Shown: in pieces, positions 45,376 through 58,040 of the stretch
Layout: every line of letters starts with the position of its first letter
Numbering within the stretch: the first letter of the stretch is position 1
Assembly: GCF_011075055.1 (NCBI RefSeq)
Contig: NC_058154.1
Location: 8,749,620-8,813,619 of the forward strand
Direction of reading: 5' to 3'
DNA: 64,000 nucleotides
DNA from: Mangifera indica
Taxonomy: Eukaryota > Streptophyta > Magnoliopsida > Sapindales > Anacardiaceae
Translations under genes and position numbers: made by a program
Notes under the pieces: model-generated
The model's input: only the letters and a program-made list of their open reading frames with translations
Told to the model about the DNA's origin: nothing
The model's database searches: none

Positions 45376-45884
45376 AGATATCAATGGTGCGTATTGGAAG
45401 AGAAAATAATAAAATAGTTGGTTTGGTAGCAGCTTATTTTGAACTCTTTCTATGTTGATGAATTGATTATGTCAGAAATTTAGAATAATTTATTTGTTAA
45501 TATTAGTCTTCACATCTCCAAAGAGCGTATATGTTTCCAATTTCCAGCTGTAGATCTCTGTATTCAAATCTCTGATCTATTTCAGAGGCTCTCTCATTGC
45601 CTTTCCCATTTCCATCTCTCTCTCATCTCCAAAAGAGCAATGGGACATTTCAAGATCAATTTTATTGAAAAATTATAGGATTAATGACTAAATCTAAAAT
45701 TTGACTGAAATAAAATTCCATCTCTTTCACCCCAAAGAAAGGGTTTGGGGTAAGTCAATATGAAATGACAAATATATCTTTTTCACTTTACACACTCAAA
45801 CTATTGAATCCATTCTAATTCTAAATTTCCTTTAAAATGAATTTTTATGTTTGCAATGAACCAATGAAGCCATTGCCAATTGTT
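45376..45884 (+). other. Orphan NLR leader in tandem unit U2
   Basis: GTTGGTTTGGTAGCAGCTTA and CTATTTCAGAGGCTCTCTCA match the stretch preceding the NLR start at 61,138 (GCAGCAGCTTATTTTGA; CTATTTCAGAAGCTCTCTCA). The receptor start codon and its N-terminal domains are missing here. Confidence 0.65.
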
Positions 45885-46092
45885 ATTCGGTATTTTTCTT
45901 ACATTTGTGGTAATTATGATCGTAAAAAAAATTTTGAAGTTCTATAAAGAATAACTCACCTAAAAACTTTTCAGCCAATTGTCAGAAGTGGTGATAGTCG
46001 ATACTTGAGTAACATGGTTCTTTTTTATTTACTATTAGAGCTGAAAACATTAAGGGTATTATCTTTGTAAAGTTATTACATTTCCATGTTAA
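45885..46092 (+). pseudogene. LRR-region fragment of an RPP13-like NLR
   Basis: About 200 bp aligned with codons around 525-590 of the NLR at 61,138 (nucleotides about 62,707-62,915). Shared words are ATTCGGTATTTTTCTTACAT, TTGTGGTAATTATGATCG and TACTTGAGTAA.ATGGTTCTTT. It has in-frame stops and is joined on both sides to non-receptor sequence, so it is a deletion remnant of a receptor copy that once ended unit U2. Confidence 0.9.
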
Positions 46093-46876
46093 TTTCACTT
46101 TAGGATTCAATTTATTTATTTGTATACATTTCACTTTCATAAAAATGAATGCCCTCATAGTTAACATTAGTAATACTTCTCTATGGAGGATAGTACTTCT
46201 AGAGAGAGGTGTTACACCACCCCTACTTATAAAGAGTTTATGTGAAATATTTTATGCAAGTTATATATGTGAATCATGGGTGTAAATTGAGCTTAAACAA
46301 GTTGAGTTTGAGCTCGAGACACTCAAGCTTGGCTTTTGAACTGAGCTCGAGTTTGAAGATGGCCGATTTGATAAACTCATGAGCTCATGGCTCAGCTTGA
46401 ATAATATATCATAAGCCCAAAAAGGTTTAAATTATGACACTTAAACCCTTAAAATCTTATTTATGTTTGTAATGTAGAGGATAATTAATATATGTAAATT
46501 ACAGGATTAAAAGAATAATTTAACAATTAAAAGGTAAAAAATGTAATTTGACCGAGTTTGAGCCAACCAAACTTGTTTCAAGCTCGAACACGAATGAAAA
46601 TCTCATCAGTTTGAAGAGCTCAAGCTTCTCCTAAAATAATTGAACTAAGCTTGGGTTAAACACTACTCAAACTTGATTGAGTACACCCTATTCTTTGTAT
46701 ATAAATGGTAGTAGTCATTCACATATAAAACATCACTAAATATTTAATCACTTTTAGAATATAGAAAACATAAAAAAAGGACAATTTTTTTGCATATATT
46801 CAATTTAAAATAAAATATTAATAATGACATTGTAAAATAAAACCAAACCCACTTGAGTGATGCCTCTTTTCACATA
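46093..46876. other. Tandem unit U3, first part
   Basis: Collinear with U1 and U2, including the GAGCTCGAG-rich TIR element at 46,278-46,689. It ends at the target duplication of the large MULE and resumes at 58,416. Confidence 0.65.
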
Positions 46877-46885
46877 TAAAGATAA

Positions 46886-47744
46886 GGGAAATTAAATTAA
46901 TTTCCCAAAACAAAGGGGGGTTAAGTGAAATTGCCCAAAAATTTAAGGATTAAACGAAATTGCCCTGTTTTTATGAAATGACCAAATTGGCCTTATATAT
47001 AAACAAAAAATTTTGCATATCCCTCCCCACATTTCCCCTGGTGCATTGTTGAAATCCAATGAAAATCATGAGTCTCCCACGGGGCTCCTACAAGTCTTGT
47101 ACAGATGTAACAATTTTTGTTGTTTCAATCAACTTTTCATGTTTTCCAGTGATCAAAAATCACAAAGAAAGTTAGTACATCATCCCTAATCTTGCTTGAA
47201 TCAATTTATTGTTAGGGTAATTGAGACTTGATAAAGATTTTGAGGTTTGAATATTTAGGGTTTCAATTTTGAACAATGTATAAAATGTTTTGATTCTTAG
47301 TTGTTTTGCTTAAAATTTTTGAGAAATATTATGTTGTAAAATATATAGATTTGATTTGTGTTGAAATTGAAGGTTGAAATGACGATTTTTGGTGGAAAAA
47401 TCGGTTAAATTGGTTAGAGATCCATCATAAGGGACCTTTAGGTTCCCAAGATTGAATTAAACATTCCACAAGCTAGAATGATTGCCCGTAGGATGGGGGA
47501 AAAATAACTTTTTCAAAATATTTTGGCCCAAGAGAGGGGAAAATCCATGGGGGTCAGTTGGTAATTTTACATTATCTTATAGGGTAATCCATAAAAGATG
47601 GGGAATCTAGGGGGTTAGGAGAAATTGAATTTTTTAAACCATAAAGTTTGTAGGAAATTAGAAAATTGATAAAGGGGCTAAGAAAAAATATTGGACCTAT
47701 TGAGGAGAGAAAATTTATAAGGGGTAAATTGATATTTTTCACAC
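46886..47744. other. MULE left subterminal region
   Basis: After the TIR, non-coding sequence including GGTTAAGTGAAATTGCCC and a slightly GC-richer stretch near 47,025-47,110. No captured gene was recognised. Confidence 0.4.
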
Positions 47745-48330
47745 ATTAGGTTTTTTTAGTGTAGCTTTTGAATTTCATATCGGTTTTTCCTGTTTTCGGG
47801 TTTTTCAATATGTAGTTTTTCGAATTTGATATCTATTTATTTATTTCTGTGCTTTTTAGACTTGTTTTACGATGTAATTATGAAATTTTAGATCAATTTT
47901 CTGGTTTTTGTCATACTAAGCTAATTTAACGTTCAGTTTTCAAATTTTATGTCCGTTTTTTTTTTATTTAGGGTTCTTAGACGTGTCGTTTTTAAATTTC
48001 ATGTCTGTTTCATTATTTTTGTGTTTTCTATGATCATATTCTTATGTAATTTTCTAATTTCAGTTCGATATTTTGGTTTTTTCGTTTATAAGCTATTTCA
48101 ATGTTTAATTTTCGAAATTTAGATCCATTTTTTAATTTTTGGTCATTTTAGGATATATCGACTCTTACTTTTCATATTTTTGAGTGATTTTTTTATTATT
48201 AACATTTTAGGGTATTTCAACATACAGAATGAGAATTTTAGTTTTTTTTTAATTTTTGTCATTTTAAGGTTTTTGGATATGTAGTTTTAAAAATTTCGTC
48301 CAATTTTTTTATTATTATTATTCTAGGGCA
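47745..48330 (-). repeat. Degenerate tandem array, about 50-62-bp period, about 10 units (MULE 3' side)
   Basis: A phrase of the form GTA(G/A)TTTTCGAATTTCATATC followed by a T-run recurs near 47,761, 47,812, 47,873, 47,933, 47,986, 48,045, 48,107, 48,165, 48,227 and 48,277. It lies just downstream of the transposase C-terminus. Confidence 0.65.
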
Positions 48331-48948
48331 TGCAACCATTCTAACTGTTTTTCAAGGAGGTTGACAGGTTTCACATACATTGCATGATAAAACTTGGTAG
48401 TGAAGAATGGATGAACCCATGTATTGACATATGTGAGCTTCATGTGTTTTACAACAGCAACGACATGCTTACATGGAATACGTGAAAGCTGAAACTTTCT
48501 GAATATACAAGACATTTCATTGAAGTCCATAATGCCCATGTATCCAGCAAAACCAACAACCTGAAATCGAAGAGTCATAATTGGCCAAACTTCTAAGTGC
48601 ATAGACTTTAACACATGACGATTGAGCTTCTCCTTCATCCATGAGGTAACATAGTTAGGGCATTCATCCGTAAGTTGGAAAAAGCAAGAACACATCTATT
48701 AATAACAAGCATAATGGAAGAAAGACATGCTCAAGTAGATTATTATTAATAACTAGACACATACTTGCATGGTTTCTCTACTCGTAAAACCATCACTGTA
48801 ATGTGCCTCGAATAAACTTGAGAAGCATCGTGATAGGGAGACCTCATGCAGGTCTGACAAGGGCATTAAATGACTTCGTAATATTAGTTATCATTATATT
48901 ATACCGATGCCCAGAAAATATGCTTTACTCTATCATTGGAATCTTACC
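48318..48948 (-). pseudogene. MULE transposase C-terminal part with SWIM zinc finger
   Basis: Downstream half of the MURA-type transposase. Near 48,800-48,900 the minus strand reads ITKSFNALVRPA then GLPITMLLKFI, the family N..ESFN...ARxLPI segment. The open frame 48,318-48,695 contains VWPIMTLRFQVVG and CIFRKFQLSRIPCKHVVAVV, a SWIM finger (CxC...CxH) in which the first Cys pair is degraded. The gypsy element is inserted directly upstream at 48,949. Several stops lie between the pieces, so no active enzyme is encoded. Confidence 0.85.
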
Positions 48949-49944
48949 TGGTGCATTTCCATCAGCATACAAACTCAATTCTTGAAATTACTGTTCATTT
49001 GGCATAGTAGCAATTTGTCTTTCAATTTTATCCAATCAAATGACCTCCAAATCATGCAAATTATATATCATTGGAAAAGACATTCAAAGAGTTTTCTAAT
49101 AGTATATGATATCAATCACAACTCAATCAACAAGACATTCAAAACTAGCTTCAAAGTTTGCTGGCAAAAACTGGAAATTGCAAAATCATACACTGTGAAT
49201 AGTATCTGAGGCATACAACATACATTCACATCTTCACACTTTAGATTTCAAGGGTAACAAGAAAATTAACCAAGGTATAAAGGAAAGTTCCACTAACCTT
49301 GGGATCTTTTACCACCCATTCTTCTTCCAAGATGAATTGGATAAAGGAATAAACAAAGAAAAACTACAAAGCTTTGTTTGAAATTTTTACTATCAAAGGA
49401 GTCTAAAGTTTACAAGTAAAAAAGCCACACTTATATACAAGAGAAAGTGGTGGCAAAATGAGCATTCATACACCATTAATTAGACATGTAAGCTATGACC
49501 TTCATTTAAGCTTAGCCAATCAAATAAACTAATGTCATACTATATTAATAAAGAAAATGACAAAAAATGAACAACTTTTCCTTAAAAAGTGGAACTATGT
49601 CCACTAACTAAAGTTACTTGCTTCCTCTTTAGTTGTAATTCAACTAAATGGGCTTAATGGTATCTTGAGCTCCAATTTAAGTGATGGATGGCTGCCTCAT
49701 CTACTTAGGCTTCAAAGTGGGCTTGTAGTTAGCTTCTTGGACTTATTTAAACTTCCATTTCATTAAGGCCTTGGATGCAAGTAATATGAGTGCACCTAAA
49801 AGTAAAGTTTGGCTAAATTGGAGATGACAAAGGTTCTTTGGGCTTGCATGGAGTTTTTCCCTTATTTCCTTCATTAGCTAGGCTAAATGGCGCATGGCTA
49901 AGAACTTGGGGGCCGAAAATGTTGAAGTGGCCAAAGATACATCA
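48949..49944 (-). repeat. 3' LTR of the nested gypsy
   Basis: Pairs with 54,617-55,600. The integrase C-terminal frame runs a short way into it, ending at 49,898. Confidence 0.9.
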
Positions 49945-52900
49945 TCCTCTCGGGTTGGGAAAAACTTGCCCTTAAGTCCTCAAGGTGACTATCTTCTATG
50001 TATGATAAAAGATCTTCAACATTGAAAGTGGCCAAGACTTCTCCTATGTCATCCGAAAGATTTACCTTGTATGTATTGTTATTCACCCTTTCAAGCACTT
50101 CAAATGGTTCATCAACCCTTGAAGCTAGCTTACTCCTCCTCTTGCTTGGAAATCTCTTTTTTCTCAAATGCACCAAAACCAAGTCACTAGGTTTGAAAAT
50201 GGATGGCTTCCTATGCTTGTTGACCTTTTTCTTATAGCTTCATTGGTCTTCATAATATGAAATTTGATGGATTCATGGCGTTTCTTCATGGCAATAACTT
50301 TTTCCTTGGTTTCCTTATGAACTTGCACATCAAGAGGCAAAAAAGTTAAATCCAAAAGAGTTAAAGGATTGAGACCATACACTACCTCAAATAGAGACTA
50401 TTTGATTGTAGTGCTTGGACTCACATTGTATGCAAATTCAACTTAGGCAAGCTTTAAATCCCAATCTCTCAAGTGTTTGCTAACCATGGTTCTTAAAATG
50501 GCTCCCAAGGTTCTATTAGTTGCTTCAGTTTGGTTATCCATTTGTAGGTGATGAGAGGTGTTGAACATGAGTTTGCTGCCTTATTTACTTCACAAAGTTC
50601 TCCAAAAATGGCTTAAGAATTTGGTATCCCTATTCGAAACTATGGTTCTAGGGATTCTATCAAGTCTCACCACTTTTTTGAAGAATAAGTCAGCCACTTT
50701 GCTTGCATCTTCAGTCTTGGTGCATGGTAGGAAGTGAGCCATTTTGGAAAACCTATCAATCACCACCATTATTGTATCTTTCCCTCTTTAGGTTCTAAGA
50801 AGAGATATCACAACATCCATGCTAAGATCTTCTTAAAACTACTTCAGAACCGGCAAAGGCATGTAAGGACCAGCTTTGAAATGAGATTTGGACCTTTGAC
50901 AAGTGTCACACCTTGCTATAATGGCTTGGACATCACCAACCATTTTAGGCCAATAGAAATGTTCCTTAAGTATATCCAAGGTTTTATTTATGCCAAAATG
51001 ACTTGTCAACCCACCACTATGTGTCTCTTTAATGAGAAGCTCTCTAAAAGAACCCTTAGGGATACATAATTTGGCTCCTTTAAAGAGGAAACCATCTTGG
51101 ACAGTGTAGTCTTCATAGGCACCCATTGAACACTTCTTCAAGATCTCTCCAAGCTCTTTATCTTCATGACAATAATCTTTCATAAGCTAAAACCCAATGA
51201 CCCGTGCATCAAGTATGGATAATAGATAATGTCTCCTTGAGAGTGCATCAACAACTACATTAGAAGCTCATTGCTTATAGGAAGAAACAAAAAAGAAAGA
51301 TTGAAGGAATTTTACTCATTTAGCATGCCTTATACTTATCTTTTGTTGGTTGCTAAGAAACTTCAAAGCTTGATGATCTGAATGGAGAACAAATTGTTTA
51401 GGCCTTAAGTAATGACCCCAATGATCTAAGGCCCTAACAGTAGCATAAAATTCTTTATCATAGGTTGAATATCTCCTTTTTGTATCATTAAGCTTCTTAC
51501 TAAAATAAACTATGGGTCTTTTAGCTTGAGTGAGGATTGCCTCAATGCCAACTCCACTAGCATTACACTCCACTTCAAATACTTTATCAAAGTCAGGTAA
51601 GGCTAAGATAAGGGTTCCACATAACCTCTTTTTAATCTCCTTAAATCCTTTGAAGGGTGTTGTGGACCATTCAAACCCATTCTTTTTCATGCATTTAGTG
51701 ATGAGAGCCATGAGAGTGCTAAAATTAGGCACAAAACACCTATAGAAAGAAGCAAGGCCATAGAAGCTTCTTACTTCAATAAGAGTCTTGGATTGATCTA
51801 CTTGGATGCCATCTTTGGAAACTACATATCCAAGGAACATAACTTGTCTATAAAGAATTCACACTTTTCTTCCTTTGCATACAACTTATTTTTTCTCAAC
51901 ACATTAAAGACTCTCCTCAAATGCAAGACATGACCATCACAAGTTTTGCTATACACTAATATGTCATCAAAATACACAACAACAAAAAAGCCAATGAAAG
52001 GTTTGAATACCTTATTTATAAGCCTTATAAAAGTGCTTGGAGCATTTGAAAGGCCAAAGGGCATAACTAACCATTTATATAAGCTTCCTTTAGTTTTGAA
52101 AGTTGTTTTCTATTCATCTTCTTCTTTCATCCTTATCTGATGGTAGCCACTCTTTAGATCAATTTTGGAGAAGACACAAGCACCGTGTAACTCATCAAAC
52201 ATGTCATCAAGTCTAGGGATGAGATACCTATACTTGATGGTTATATTGTTAATGGTTCTACTATCCACACATATCCTATATGAGCCATCTTTCTTAGGAA
52301 CAAGTAGGACTGGAATGGAATATGGACCCATGTTAGGCCTTACAAAGCCTTTTTCAATCAATTTTTCTACTTGCCTTTGTAACTTTTTAGTCTCTATCTG
52401 ATTGCATCTATAGGTTGGCTTATTGGGCAATGGTGCACCTGGAACTAAATCAATTTGATGTTCAATACCTCTTATAGGAAGGAGGTCGGATGAAAGCTCT
52501 AGTAGGAACACATCTTCGAATTTAGCCAAAAGAGGTTAAACTAAGGGATAAACTTCTTTCTTCTCATGTTTGATCTCCCTTTCAAGTATAAGTAATACAA
52601 AGACAGACTACAAACTCAAAAGAGCCTTTTTTACTTGTTACCCATTCATATACATACTCTCCCTTCTAGCTTTTTTACCTTTGATAGCCTTATTAGCTTT
52701 TTAGGGGCTAAGAGGTAGCAAAGTAATGGTCTTCCCTTTGAATTTGAAGGAATAAATGTTCTTTTTACCATTATGAGTCACTTCTTTATCAAATTGCCAA
52801 GGTCTCTCTAGCAACAAATGACATGCATCCATAGGAACTACATCACACATAATCTCATCTTGGCAATGTTTGCCAATAGAGAAGGGAACTAGTACTTGTT

Positions 52901-53396
52901 TGGCTACTTGAAGGCTGGTCTCATTGCTCAACCATTAGAGCTTATATGGTTGAGATTGAGGTTGAGGTATGGTAGACAATCAAAGTTTCTCCTCTAATAT
53001 AGATGAAGCCATATTTGTACAACTTTTACTATCTATAATCAAAAAACACACCTTACCACTAATAATACATTTTGATTGGAAAATTTGGAGTCTTTGTTCC
53101 TCCTGTGGAAAAGACTTGGAATGCAATACTCTTCTAATCACTAATATCTTTCCTTCATTAGCCCTTTCTATGACCTCCTCTTCTTCTTCTTTGGCAACTT
53201 CATTTTCATGGCCATAATCTTCATTTTCTTCATCTTTTTGAAGAAATTCTTCAATAGCTTGAATCTCCATCAATGACAAAGCTCTTCTATTTGGGTATTC
53301 GTCTTGGAAGTATCCATAGCTTTGGCATTTGAAACACTTTTTATTGGAGACATTAAGTTTTCCCATCTTTGGTTTGTTCTTGCTAGGTTCAACCAT
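49898..53396 (-). pseudogene. Nested gypsy pol region
   Basis: In minus-strand order: zinc knuckle CFKCQSYGYFQDEY (His and last Cys lost) and protease IIDSKSCTNMAS (52,980-53,396; the catalytic DSG reads DSK), with DVVPMDACHLLLERPW at 52,701-52,931. Reverse transcriptase lies at 51,822-52,529 with RICVDSRTINNIT, FSKIDLKSGYHQIR, a stop, then [12 protein letters not shown] and YFDDILVYS. RNase H lies at 51,316-51,840 with a CNASGVGI start and YFSKKLNDTKRRYSTYDKEF. Integrase has the zinc domain at 50,839-51,183 (HFG...H...CDTCQ), a decayed core at about 50,400-50,840, and a C-terminal domain at 49,898-50,182 (DEPFEVLERVNNNTYKVNL). Only a few stops and frame slips separate the domains. Confidence 0.92.
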
Positions 53397-53549
53397 ATTT
53401 TCTTTCCCTTTCTCCTTGGAAGCAGTTTCGACAGCCCTATAGTTGGATGGAGAACCCTTTAGAAAAGTGGTTCCCTTGTTGAAATGAGGACTTTTAGAGA
53501 ATGAAGTCCCTTTGGTAAATGGCTTGCAACCATAGACTTCATAGCCTTC

Positions 53550-54420
53550 TTTTGCTTCTTTACTTTAATAGCCAACTTACAAACATCTTCAAAAGTGCAA
53601 TATGGTTACAACTCCACCATATGAGTAATGTCTTGGTCTAAACCACCAATGAATCCTGCAATGGTTTGCTCTTTCACTTCCAACACCTCACTCCTCATTA
53701 ATAGCTTCTCAAACTCCCTTATGTAATGCTCTACTCCATCATTTCCTTGTTTAAGGGTGTGTAGCTTAAGGTAAAGATCTTGTTTATGGTTGTCCAGAAG
53801 GAATTTTCTCTTTATAAGCTTCTTTAGTTTCTCCCAAGATCTCACTCTTTCTTTACCGTCCCTTTCCTTTTGCTTTTTGAATTTTTCCTACCACAAGGAT
53901 GCATAATCCTTGAATTTCAATATGACAAGCTTACATTTCTTCTCATCCAAATAACATTTATATTCAAAAACTCTCTCAATAGCATGTAACCATTCAACAA
54001 AATCATCTAGACTCATTTTCCCTTTGAATTCTAAAATTTCAATCCTTAAACCCCTATCACCATCTTTTTCTCTCCTAGGTGACCTTTCTTGTTCTTCCTC
54101 ACTTGAGTCACATAAATTATCAATTCTTCCCTAGTATGTTTAGGAGGAGGAGGGGAAGGTCTAAAATGTCTTCTTGGGTGATGTAGTTGGGTTCAGTGAG
54201 ATGGAAGAGGGGGTATTTTGTTTTGTGTTGAAGTTTGGGGTTATGATAACCGATTTTGAGTGAGGGTCAAGTCTCTCATCATTTGCATCATTTGATTCAT
54301 TTGGTCCCTAATGGCCTTAAGTTCTTCTTTTACCTCTTCTTTTAATGTTGTGTGGGCAAATTCCCAAGGATGAGAAAGTGAGGAGGATGAGGATGAAGTT
54401 CTTTTATAGAATATTTTTGG
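53550..54420 (-). pseudogene. Nested gypsy gag
   Basis: The open piece 53,606-53,845 reads WEKLKKLIKRKFLLDNHKQD, then LHTLKQGNDGVEHYIREFEK, a retrotransposon gag core. Upstream, in-frame pieces near 53,850-54,040 hold KMSLDDFVEWLHAIERVFEY. It is interrupted by stops before the zinc knuckle. Confidence 0.85.
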
Positions 54421-54601
54421 TAATGGCTAGTGGGTAAAAGCTAATAGTTATAAGTGTTTAAAGGTTAGAGGGGAGTATTGGTAAGTGTTTAAGGCAAATT
54501 AAGGTTCTATGAACAATAACTTTATAGTGAACAGTAAATTTTGGCCGTGAACAGTAGCTCCGAGAGGCAGAAATTAGTCAACAAATCACACAAACACCCT
54601 A

Positions 54602-54614
54602 GGTTTTGATACCA
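54602..54614 (-). promoter_or_regulatory. Primer-binding site (initiator tRNA-Met type)
   Basis: Two bases inside the 5' LTR the minus strand reads TGGTATCAAAACC, close to TGGTATCAGAGCC, the complement of the 3' end of plant initiator tRNA-Met. Confidence 0.8.
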
Positions 54615-54616
54615 AA

Positions 54617-55600
54617 TGATGCATTTTCATCAAGACAATGCAATAACACATAAACTCAATTCTAGAAATTACTGTTTATTTAGCACAGTAGCAATTTGTC
54701 TTTCAATTTTAACCAATCAAATAACCTCCAAATCATGCAAATTATATATCATTGGAAAAGACATTCAAAGAGATTTCTAATGATATATAATATCAATCAC
54801 AACTCAATCAACAAGACATTCAAAACTAGCTTCAAAGTTTGCTAGCAAAAATTAGAAATTGCAAAATCATACACTGTGAACAGTATCCGAGGCATACAAC
54901 ATACATTCATGTCTTCACACTTTAGATTTCAAGGGTAACAAGAAAATTAACCAAGGTATAAAGGAAAGTTCCACCAACCTTGGGATCTTCCACCACCAAT
55001 TCTTCCTCCAAGATGAATTGGATAATAAAACTAACAAAGAAAAGCTACAAAGCTTCGCTTGAAATTTTCACTATCAAATGAGTCTAAAGTTTACAAGTGA
55101 AAAAGCCACACTTATATACAAGAGGAAGTGGCGGCAAAATGAGCATTCATAGACCATTAATTAGACAAGTAAGTTATGACCTTCATTTAAGCTTAGCCAA
55201 TCAAATAAACTAATGTCATATGATATTAATGAAGAAAATGACGAAAAGGGAACAACTTTTCCTTAAAAAATGGAATTATGTCCACCAACTAAGGTTACTT
55301 GTTTCTTCTTTAGTTACAATTCAACTAAATAGGTTCATAACATCTTGGGCTCTAATTTAAGTGATGGATGGCTGCCTCATCTACTTGGGCTTTAAAGTGG
55401 GCTTGTAATTGGCTTCTTGTACTCATTTAAGTTTCCATTTCATTAAGGCCTTGGACGCAAGTAATAAGAGTGCACCCAAAAGTAAAGTTAGGCCAAACTG
55501 GAGATGGCAAAGGTTCTTATTCTCTTCATTAGCTTAGGTCGAATGGTGCATGACTAAGAACTTGGGGGCCGAAAATATTGAAGTGGCCAGAGATACATCA
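54617..55600 (-). repeat. 5' LTR of the nested gypsy
   Basis: Pairs with 48,949-49,944 along its length (for example ACAAGACATTCAAAACTAGC and GAACTTGGGGGCCGAAAAT). Its minus-strand end abuts the primer-binding site. Confidence 0.9.
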
Positions 55601-55605
55601 TTACC

Positions 55606-57400
55606 TCACGTTGGTAAGCCTTAGTTTGAGGATTCATCTCATCAAGAGATCTCATCTTGGCCTTAAACTATTTCTATATATGATTTTGTGGTTTCCCAAT
55701 ATGAACACACAACCTGCAAAGTTATAAATAATATAAGAACTTCTTTATCAAAATTTATAAAATCTTAAATGAAATACAAATTTTACCTTTGAGTTGTATT
55801 TGTACTTTGATAGCATGTTACATAAAAAGTGATGGCAACAACACTCATGGTAGACATCTGGAAAGATTTTAGCCATTGTAGAGTATGTAACATGATGTTG
55901 AAATGAGATTATCACTAACTTAGGGATTTCATTTATGCATTATTTAACCTTCCTGAGAAAGTAACACCATGTGTTGTGATTTTCTTTTTTATCTACACTA
56001 AAAGCAATTGGGTATATTTAGTTATTATCATTGAGACCCACCGCAAGGAATAAATGACTAAGATATCGACTTTTAAGGAAAGCAGTATCAATACAAATAG
56101 CAGGTTAAAGATATTGTCTAAATGCACGAACACAACGTCCAAATGCCACGAAAAAATACTTAAATCAATGTTTATTGTCTGTTTCAATTGAAGTCACAAT
56201 TTTTGAATTTGCACGCTCTAAATTATAGCAATAATTTAATAAAAACATAAATGATTCTTCTGATGAGCTCTTCAATGAATTTAAAGCTCGATTTCTTGCT
56301 CGCCAAGCTTATGAATATAAAATGTTAATTTTATTTCGGTCGGTGATGTTGACAATTATCTCTTTAGGCTGATAAATTTGATGAATCAACAAAAACTTTG
56401 ACCTCATTAATTGACCTAAAGCTCGGGCCTCAACTTGTCGGTGATGTGGTATTATTTGATCAGCTGAATATGTGTAAGTTAGATTCATTTTACCAATTTG
56501 GAAGATTTCACTGGATTTGACTTCAGTGGCCGATAGATACCAGCAACATTTTTCATCATAACAGCTAATCTTCCATCGCCCCATGTCAAACTTCTATACC
56601 TTGTATTGAAATCCTTTCTTTAGGGCAAATTGGTCCACAACATCTTTTAAATGTTGTTTGTTATGGAAAATATCACCAAGCTTCTCGAGTCGATCTTGTA
56701 CCACTTGATAATGTTGATAGTTGTAAAGGAAAATCAGAAAGCTACCTAAATAGATCAATAGGGACATTGTCAAAAAATAGCCTTGAATAATTTCTGCTAC
56801 CCATAATAGGATCTTCAACCTGTAAACTATTTATACCCCCAGTAATAGGTGACATATCATTTGACTCTGTTTCATCAAGAGGAATATTAGTTATCTCGTT
56901 CTCTTCAAAGTCATCTTAGTCGGGAACCCTATCTTTCTCTCTACGAGTCTATTCATTTGTAATATACAATGCATCATTACTGAAATCAATCACGTCTTCC
57001 ATATCATATTCTTTTTTCACTACTTCAATTTATTTTTCTTTTTCTTCCTATCCTTTGATCAGGTACATGTAACAAAAATATGAATACATTCTTTGAAGTA
57101 TTGACACATGTCAATAAGACCTTAGACATCTTCATCATTTGGGATTTGTACTAGGTAATCGAGCTCAATTTTTCTAGGTTTCATAGATACTTGAAGGTGG
57201 TTTCTGATTGGATCGAGATCGCAATGCTTACTCAAAAGTTGAATAAATCTCTCAAATGTTGTTTTAGAGGGAAATTTAATAAATTGCTTACATCCTCCAA
57301 CATACTTCATTTTGTTGTTATCACATTGAATCCGTTCTCCTTGGAAACGAATAGATGCATGACCAACTATTTTAATTATCAATCCTATAATGACAAATTT
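55606..57400 (-). pseudogene. MULE transposase N-terminal and catalytic part
   Basis: In minus-strand order: an N-terminal module at 57,122-57,382 (MKYVGGCKQFIKFPSKTTFE, as in MULE N-terminal/PB1-like domains); a zinc-binding MuDR domain at 56,309-56,818 (GDIFHNKQHLKDVVDQFALK, then WKISCYDEKCCWYLSATEVK with its C...C pair, and HRQVEARALGQL); the transposase core at 55,660-56,187, whose frame holds RQYLQPAICIDTAFLKSRYL (first catalytic Asp at 56,087-56,089), IYPIAFSVDKKENHNTW and IPKLVIISFQHH. The second catalytic Asp, expected in a SDRH-type motif, is not visible. Stops interrupt the frame. The rest continues beyond the gypsy at 48,318-48,948. Confidence 0.88.
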
Positions 57401-57474
57401 TTCGGGAAAAATTAAACATTAATGAGAAAAAAATCTACAATAACCATTTATATATATGGTTATATATATATGTC

Positions 57475-58040
57475 ACCTCTGATTTCCCAAAATGTCTCTA
57501 CCTATTCTTAACATGTCATTTAAAACCATCTAAAAAAGTTTAATATTAAAATGTCTCTATATTTTTTCAATATTATATTTAACCCCTATAATTTTCTAAC
57601 ATTTTATTTAACACCTTAATATGTTTTGTATGGAAATGTATCTATTTACTTTTAACATATTATTTAAAGCTGTCTTACAATATTTAATTTCAAAATACTC
57701 CAATATTTTAAACATTTTATTTAACCCCTAATAAATATCTAACTTTTTTTAACACTCTTATATGTTATCTTGTATCAAAATGCATCTATCTATTCCTAAT
57801 ATTTTATTTAAAACCTTCTCACGATATTTAATATCAAAATACCCCCAATAATTTTCTAACATTTCTTTTACCCCTTAGAATTATCTAACATTTCATTTAA
57901 CACCCTTATATGTTGTTTTGTATCGAAATACATCTATCTATTTCTAATATTTTATTTAAATCCTTCACACATTGTGTAATGTCAAATTGTCCTTATATTT
58001 TTCTAACATTTCACTTAACCCTTAAATTATTACCAAATAT
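57475..58040 (+). repeat. Tandem array, about 130-150-bp period, about four units (MULE 5' side)
   Basis: Units contain TATGTT(G/A)TNTTGTATCGAAAT, then CATCTATCTATTTCTAATATTT, TTTAAA.CCTTC and ATTTAATATCAAAATACCCC; anchors lie near 57,630, 57,762 and 57,910, with a weaker first unit near 57,490. They lie between the transposase start and the right TIR. Confidence 0.7.

Larger units (their letters stand above)
48949..55600 (-). mobile_element. Complete Ty3/gypsy LTR retrotransposon nested in the MULE
   Basis: Two LTRs of about 990 bp bound a 4.7-kb interior. The plus-strand left edge is TGGTGCATTT and the right edge GATACATCA, flanked by a 5-bp duplication TTACC (48,944-48,948 and 55,601-55,605). 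The minus strand carries gag, protease, RT, RNase H and integrase in gypsy order. The LTRs differ at roughly 6-7% of the first 270 positions compared by eye, so the insertion is not recent. Frames are broken by stops, so it is non-autonomous now. Confidence 0.92.

Noticed and set aside
50734..51069. 111-codon plus-strand frame and similar plus frames at 48,803-49,209 and 52,969-53,217
   Set aside because: Antisense to gypsy and MULE coding sequence, or inside the LTR.
57475..58040. CRISPR-like array
   Set aside because: Units are long, degenerate and contiguous without unique spacers; the setting is a plant transposon.
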